DNA of 8,028 nt from an uncultured Coriobacteriaceae bacterium (GTDB taxonomy: Bacteria > Actinomycetota > Coriobacteriia > Coriobacteriales > UMGS124): NCBI GenBank assembly GCA_902783515.1, contig CACZRK010000248.1, forward strand, positions 1 through 8,028, read 5' to 3'. The notes under the pieces were generated by a model. That model made no database searches and was not told the origin of the DNA. It was given only the letters and a program-made list of their open reading frames with translations. Both the position numbers and the translations under genes were made by a program. Positions 4,973-8,028 of this stretch are shown piece by piece. Each line of letters starts with the position of its first letter. The first letter of the stretch is position 1.

Positions 4973-5728
4973 CTAAACGTGCAGCGCTGATGGCCTGTGC
5001 GCCGTTCGTGCCGTGTTCCTCTTCACGTGCCGCAGGAGAAGTATGACACTTGACTTCTCTTGTAACGCGTGAAATGGGACTGACCATGACGATACGGCAA
5101 TGCGATGCATACGACGTATCTCATTCGCTTTACCCACGCACCGCACGTCGCGGACGATCGCGACGTCGGCGGATCGCGCGAGGTAGAGGTCCAGTTCGTC
5201 GGTGTTCTCGTAGGCAAAGCCGTCGACGCGGCTCACCGCCCCGACGCCCAGGCCGAGCGTCTCGACGCCCCACCCCGCCGCCTGGGCCAGGCGGCTCGCG
5301 TGCCCGGGCAGCGCCCAGACCTCCCCGTTGATGTCGTCACCGCGTGCGGCCTCCTCCCACATCCGCGAGCCGCGATCGACCATCGGCGGAGCGACCTCGA
5401 CCTGGCGCGGCTCCCAGGCCAGCGCGCCCGCGAGCTCGCGGCGCCACATGCCCGGGGTCTGACGGGGAAGTCCGTTTCGCAGCCGGACGTCGATATGGTC
5501 CTGCGCGTGGGCGACGCGCGCGATGCGCATGGGCGCGCCCATGTTAGCCATGTCGGCGAAGCGCCCGGTCCGCATGCTCTCGTTGGGGGTGTCGGCCACG
5601 ACGCGCGAGATGCCGGCGAAGACGAAGGCGATCGCGAGCAGAACCTCCGTCATGACGGAGGAATCATCGTCGATAAGCTCATGCTTCAGTAATGTGTCCT
5701 CGCGGTGTCGTCGCGCGTCGAGTCCCGC
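4973..5728 (-). CDS. Unrecognised protein with one predicted membrane segment; 3' end probably replaced
   Basis: The frame is open from 5896, but starts upstream of 5728 would overlap the csoR promoter and gene. The best candidates are ATG 5728 (MAGLDARR) and ATG 5653 (MTEVLLAIAF). Neither has a clear Shine-Dalgarno site. From 5653 down to about 5140 almost all third positions are G or C, which supports real coding on this strand. A hydrophobic stretch, VLLAIAFVFAGI, is followed by a soluble-looking region with RLRNGLPRQTPGMWRRELAG, NGEVWALPGHASRLAQ and YENTDELDLYLARSADVAIV. I do not recognise the family. The last ~50 codons (from about KANEIRR) switch to A/T-ending codons, suggesting that the original 3' end was cut off and the frame now runs into acquired DNA. 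The gene is divergent from csoR. It may be a truncated relic, and a link to copper is not shown. Confidence 0.5.
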   Translation of the reverse strand, partial: AGLDARRHREDTLLKHELIDDDSSVMTEVLLAIAFVFAGISRVVADTPNESMRTGRFADMANMGAPMRIARVAHAQDHIDVRLRNGLPRQTPGMWRRELAGALAWEPRQVEVAPPMVDRGSRMWEEAARGDDINGEVWALPGHASRLAQAAGWGVETLGLGVGAVSRVDGFAYENTDELDLYLARSADVAIVRDVRCVGKANEIRRMHRIAVSSWSVPFHALQEKSSVILLLRHVKRNTARTAHRPSALHV

Positions 5729-5733
5729 CATGC

Positions 5734-5762
5734 TTGACACATACCACCCGGGGGTATATATC
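5734..5762 (+). promoter_or_regulatory. Consensus promoter of the csoR-copA operon
   Basis: TTGACA at 5734-5739 is a perfect -35. A 17-base spacer leads to TATATC at 5757-5762 as the -10. The expected transcription start is near 5769, leaving a ~94-base leader before csoR. A CsoR-type operator fills the spacer, the usual arrangement for repression by blocking polymerase. Confidence 0.75.
5741..5757. promoter_or_regulatory. CsoR-type operator, site 1 (in promoter spacer)
   Basis: ATACCACCCGGGGGTAT is an imperfect inverted repeat with ATACC/GGTAT ends and a C-run/G-run centre. That is the known style of CsoR-family operators. It lies between the -35 and -10 hexamers. Confidence 0.75.
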
Positions 5763-5772
5763 TCCGCAATGA

Positions 5773-5791
5773 GATACCCATAGGGGGTATC
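5773..5791. promoter_or_regulatory. CsoR-type operator, site 2
   Basis: GATACCC (5773-5779) and GGGTATC (5785-5791) form perfect seven-base arms around a five-base centre. This site is more symmetric than site 1 and is centred 33 bases from it, about three helical turns. It sits just after the predicted transcription start, so occupancy by apo-CsoR would block initiation or escape. Confidence 0.78.
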
Positions 5792-5862
5792 GACACGCCC
5801 CCTGACGCCGCGCGCGCAAGGCTCCCGACGTTCTGGACGTGTCATGACGGAAGGAGCGACCG

Positions 5863-6345
5863 GTGGCCGATCGACGCAATGAACGCGAGCTGTCACAGAA
5901 TGCCGAGACCGGCGGCACCGTCAATGCGGGCTGCACCGCCTGCGCGTCCGACGACGCCGACGCCGACGCCGCCTGCGCGACCGGCAATGCCGACGCCGAC
6001 GCCGACGCCGCCTGCGCGCCCTCCGTCCCCGCTCCCGCCGACGCCCCCCGCCCGTGCTGCTGCGAGCGCCACAAGCACACGCCGCGCTCTGCCGAGCTGC
6101 AGCGTGACGTGAACGCGCGCCTCAACCGCGTGATCGGCCAGCTCAACGGCGTGAAGGCCATGATCGACGACAACCGCTACTGCGGCGACGTCCTCACGCA
6201 GCTCGCGGCGGCGCAGTCGGCGCTCTCCGCCGTGTCTCGCAAGCTGCTGCAGGAGCACCTCCAGACGTGCGTCGTCGAGCAGATCCGCGAGGGCGACACG
6301 GAGGTGATCGACGAGCTCATGCAGCTCATCAAGAAGTTCTCGTAG
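5863..6345 (+). CDS. csoR: CsoR-family Cu(I)-sensing repressor with a Cys-rich N-terminal extension
   Basis: Residues ~75-160 form the CsoR/DUF156 helical domain, with RLNRVIGQLNGVKAMIDD and then RYCGDVLTQLAAAQSALSAV and EHLQTCVVEQI. The three Cu(I) ligands of the family are present as C107, H132 and C136. Apo-CsoR binds its operator and releases on Cu(I) binding. The start is GTG 5863, supported by GGAAGGAG at 5849-5856. Usual family members are ~85-120 residues, but this one has 160, because the first ~72 residues are a low-complexity tail. That tail has Cys at 24, 27, 38, 51 and 65-67, histidines at 70 and 72, and two copies of an Asp-Ala repeat ending in Cys. The tail may bind metal; that is inference. 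The two operators upstream point to autoregulation, and copA follows 128 bases downstream with no clear terminator between. Confidence 0.9.
   Translation: MADRRNERELSQNAETGGTVNAGCTACASDDADADAACATGNADADADAACAPSVPAPADAPRPCCCERHKHTPRSAELQRDVNARLNRVIGQLNGVKAMIDDNRYCGDVLTQLAAAQSALSAVSRKLLQEHLQTCVVEQIREGDTEVIDELMQLIKKFS
5953..6018 (+). repeat. Duplicated 27-bp unit inside csoR (three GACGCC hexamers plus GCCTGCGCG)
   Basis: The 27 bases at 5953-5979 recur exactly at 5992-6018, 39 bases later. Each unit is three GACGCC hexamers followed by GCCTGCGCG and encodes DADADAACA. It is in frame, so slippage could add or remove whole Asp-Ala pairs or whole Cys-bearing units without breaking the gene. Confidence 0.9.
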
Positions 6346-6473
6346 CGGGACGCGCCGGCGCCAGTCATTCCGCGCCACCGCCCCGCGCCTCGACCTCATC
6401 GACAGCCAACAGACCCGCGTGCCCCCGCGCCCCCACGCGCCGGCCGCGACACGAAGGAAAGGAGGTGCGCGTC

Positions 6474-8028
6474 GTGAAGGAGACCTTTGACATCACGGGC
6501 ATGACGTGCGCCGCGTGCCAGGCGCGCGTGCAGAAGTCGGCCGCCGGCGTGCCCGGCGTCACCGACGCAAACGTCAACCTGCTCAAGAACAGCATGGTGC
6601 TGGACTTTGACGGCAAGCCGGAGACGGTTCGCGCCGTGTGCGACGCCATCAAGAAGGCAGGCTACGGCGCCACGCCGCGCGACGGCGGCGCGAAGGGAGA
6701 CGGCGCGCAGGGGGGCGGGACGTCCCGCATGACGCCCACGCGCGAGGACGTCACCGCCGTCGCCCAAGCGGCCGCGCGCGACAAGCTGCGCCGCCTGATC
6801 GTCTCGGCCGTCTTCGCCGTGCCGCTGTCGTACCTGTGCATGGGAGACATGCTGGGGCTCTGGCCGCTGCCGCCGTTCCTGGCGGGCATGCAGAACATGA
6901 TGCTGCTCGCGCTCGTGGAGCTGCTGCTGCTCGTGCCGATCCTCGTCGCGAACCGCTCGGTCTTCGCCGTCGGCTTCAAGACGCTCGCGCACGGCGCGCC
7001 GAACATGGACGCCCTCATCGCGCTCGGCGCCGGCGCGTCCACGATCGTGAGCGTCGTCGCCGTCTTCCAGATGGCGTTCTGGTCGGGGCGCGGCGACCTC
7101 CAGATGGTGCACGAGGCGATGCAGCGCACGACCTTTGACTCGGCGGGCATGATCCTGACGCTCATCCTGCTGGGCAAGTACTTTGAGGCGCGCAGCAAGT
7201 GCCGCACGACCGACGCGATCACCGCCCTCATGGACCTCGCGCCCAAGACGGCCACGCTGCTGCGCGACGGCGTCGAGCGCCCCGTGCCCACCGAGGACGT
7301 CCGCGTCGGCGACGTGCTGGTCGTGCGCGCCGGCGAGCGCGTCCCTGTGGACGGCGTCGTGCTTGAGGGCTCCGCGTCCGTCGACGAGAGCGCCATCACC
7401 GGCGAGTCCGTGCCCGTCCAGAAGGTCGTGGGCTCGGCCGTCACCGGCGCCACGGTCTCCTCTGCCGGCTGGTTCACGATGGAGGCGCGCGCGGTCGGCG
7501 ACGACACGGCGCTCGCCGGCATCATCCGCCTCGTGGACGAGGCGACCAGTTCCAAGGCGCCCATCGAGCGCGTGGCCGACCGGATCGCCGGCGTGTTCGT
7601 GCCCGTCGTCATCGCGATCGCCGTCGTCACCTTCGTGATCTGGATGATCGTCGCCCACGACTTCGCGACGGCGCTCAACCACGCCGTCTCCGTGCTCGTC
7701 ATCAGCTGCCCCTGCGCCCTCGGCCTCGCGACGCCGACGGCCGTCATGGTCGGCACCGGCCGCGGCGCGCGCAGCGGCATCCTCGTGAAGAGCGCCGAGG
7801 CGCTGGAGACCGCCTGCCGCCTGGACACCGTGGTGCTCGACAAGACGGGCACCATCACCGCCGGGAAGCCGCAGGTCACCGACGTCGTGCTCGCTGATGG
7901 CGTCGATGAGGCCGAGCTGCTCGGCCTCGCCGCGGCCGTCGAGCGCAAAAGCGAGCACCCCCTGGCCGCCGCGATCGTGACCTACGTCGACGAGAGGGCC
8001 GCCGCGAGCGCCGCCACGCCCGCCGGCG
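6474..8028 (+). CDS. copA: Cu+-exporting P1B-type ATPase CopA, N-terminal ~518 codons, 3' end outside window
   Basis: The start is GTG 6474, preceded by an ideal AAGGAGGTG at 6459-6467. Residues 1-70 form one heavy-metal-associated domain with the Cu(I)-binding motif GMTCAAC (C12, C15). A Gly-rich linker (~72-85) follows. Membrane segments begin near residue 105, with further ones at ~141-160, 175-200 and 222-240. The actuator domain carries TGES at 309-312. The transport motif CPC is at 412-414 in a membrane segment, which marks a Cu(I)/Ag(I) exporter of the P1B-1 group. The phosphorylated aspartate is D456 in DKTGT, and the nucleotide-domain HP pair is H495-P496 in SEHPLA. Family members are usually ~750-830 residues, so about a third is missing beyond the window. 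It pumps Cu(I) from the cytoplasm using ATP. It shares the CsoR-controlled promoter through csoR. Confidence 0.96.
   Translation, partial: MKETFDITGMTCAACQARVQKSAAGVPGVTDANVNLLKNSMVLDFDGKPETVRAVCDAIKKAGYGATPRDGGAKGDGAQGGGTSRMTPTREDVTAVAQAAARDKLRRLIVSAVFAVPLSYLCMGDMLGLWPLPPFLAGMQNMMLLALVELLLLVPILVANRSVFAVGFKTLAHGAPNMDALIALGAGASTIVSVVAVFQMAFWSGRGDLQMVHEAMQRTTFDSAGMILTLILLGKYFEARSKCRTTDAITALMDLAPKTATLLRDGVERPVPTEDVRVGDVLVVRAGERVPVDGVVLEGSASVDESAITGESVPVQKVVGSAVTGATVSSAGWFTMEARAVGDDTALAGIIRLVDEATSSKAPIERVADRIAGVFVPVVIAIAVVTFVIWMIVAHDFATALNHAVSVLVISCPCALGLATPTAVMVGTGRGARSGILVKSAEALETACRLDTVVLDKTGTITAGKPQVTDVVLADGVDEAELLGLAAAVERKSEHPLAAAIVTYVDERAAASAATPAG

Noticed and set aside
5644..5661. Perfect 18-bp palindrome CCTCCGTCATGACGGAGG
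   Set aside because: It lies inside the presumed coding part of the minus-strand gene, around its alternative ATG at 5653. It is short enough to arise by coding constraint, and no regulatory role is evident.
5105..5692. 195-residue plus-strand open frame opposite the unrecognised gene
   Set aside because: It is rich in Arg, His, Asp and Pro with no motif, typical of the antisense of a GC-rich gene. The minus strand has the better third-position G/C pattern.
6346..6473. Possible terminator between csoR and copA
   Set aside because: Only GC-rich self-complementary patches such as GCGCCGGCGC are present. There is no stem followed by a T run, so co-transcription is more likely.
6396..7958. 520-residue minus-strand open frame opposite copA
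   Set aside because: It is His/Asp/Arg/Gly-rich antisense of copA, whose motifs (GMTCAAC, TGES, CPC, DKTGT) fix the real frame.

Overview
This is a GC-rich chromosomal window. High G/C at codon third positions, several GTG starts and strong Shine-Dalgarno sites suggest a high-GC actinobacterium. The protein families resemble those of gut or oral Coriobacteriia (Olsenella/Collinsella-like). That assignment is inference from style and not proven by a marker gene.

Layout. (1) 2-571: the 3' half of a MATE-family multidrug exporter, cut by the window start. (2) 597-2450: an AlbA_2/Schlafen-like ATP-binding winged-helix protein (COG2865 type), bracketed by two nearly identical 89-bp direct repeats. 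Each repeat contains a 66-bp AT-rich palindrome made of heptamers on a 12-bp pitch. (3) 2406-3863: a decayed accessory zone. It holds an internally deleted AAA-ATPase-like pseudogene on the minus strand, an intact YefM-YoeB toxin-antitoxin pair, a second ATPase remnant (AAA_14/DUF4143 type) reduced to its two ends, and two further strong palindromes (3516-3560 and a perfect 46-bp one at 3818-3863). (4) 3945-4919 minus: a GIY-YIG nuclease-domain protein with an unrecognised C-terminal half and lower GC than its surroundings. (5) 4973-5728 minus: an unrecognised gene with one predicted membrane segment. Its last ~50 codons change composition abruptly, as if the 3' end had been replaced. (6) 5734-8028 plus: a copper-resistance operon. 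A consensus promoter overlaps two CsoR-type operators and is followed by csoR, which has an unusual Cys-rich, Asp-Ala-repeat N-terminal extension, and by the first ~518 codons of the Cu+-exporting P1B ATPase copA, cut by the window end.

The copper operon is a self-contained circuit: CsoR represses the promoter until it binds Cu(I), and CopA then exports the metal. The 600-5100 stretch reads as an accessory hotspot between conserved genes. It has a selfish TA module, a nuclease-domain protein, one intact and two ruined ATPase-type genes, and several unrelated long palindromes lying beside those ATPase genes. The most interesting signals are the palindrome-bounded AlbA_2 cassette, the recurring link between palindromes and ATPase genes, and the Cys-rich CsoR extension. 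None of them can be confirmed as a new system from this window alone.
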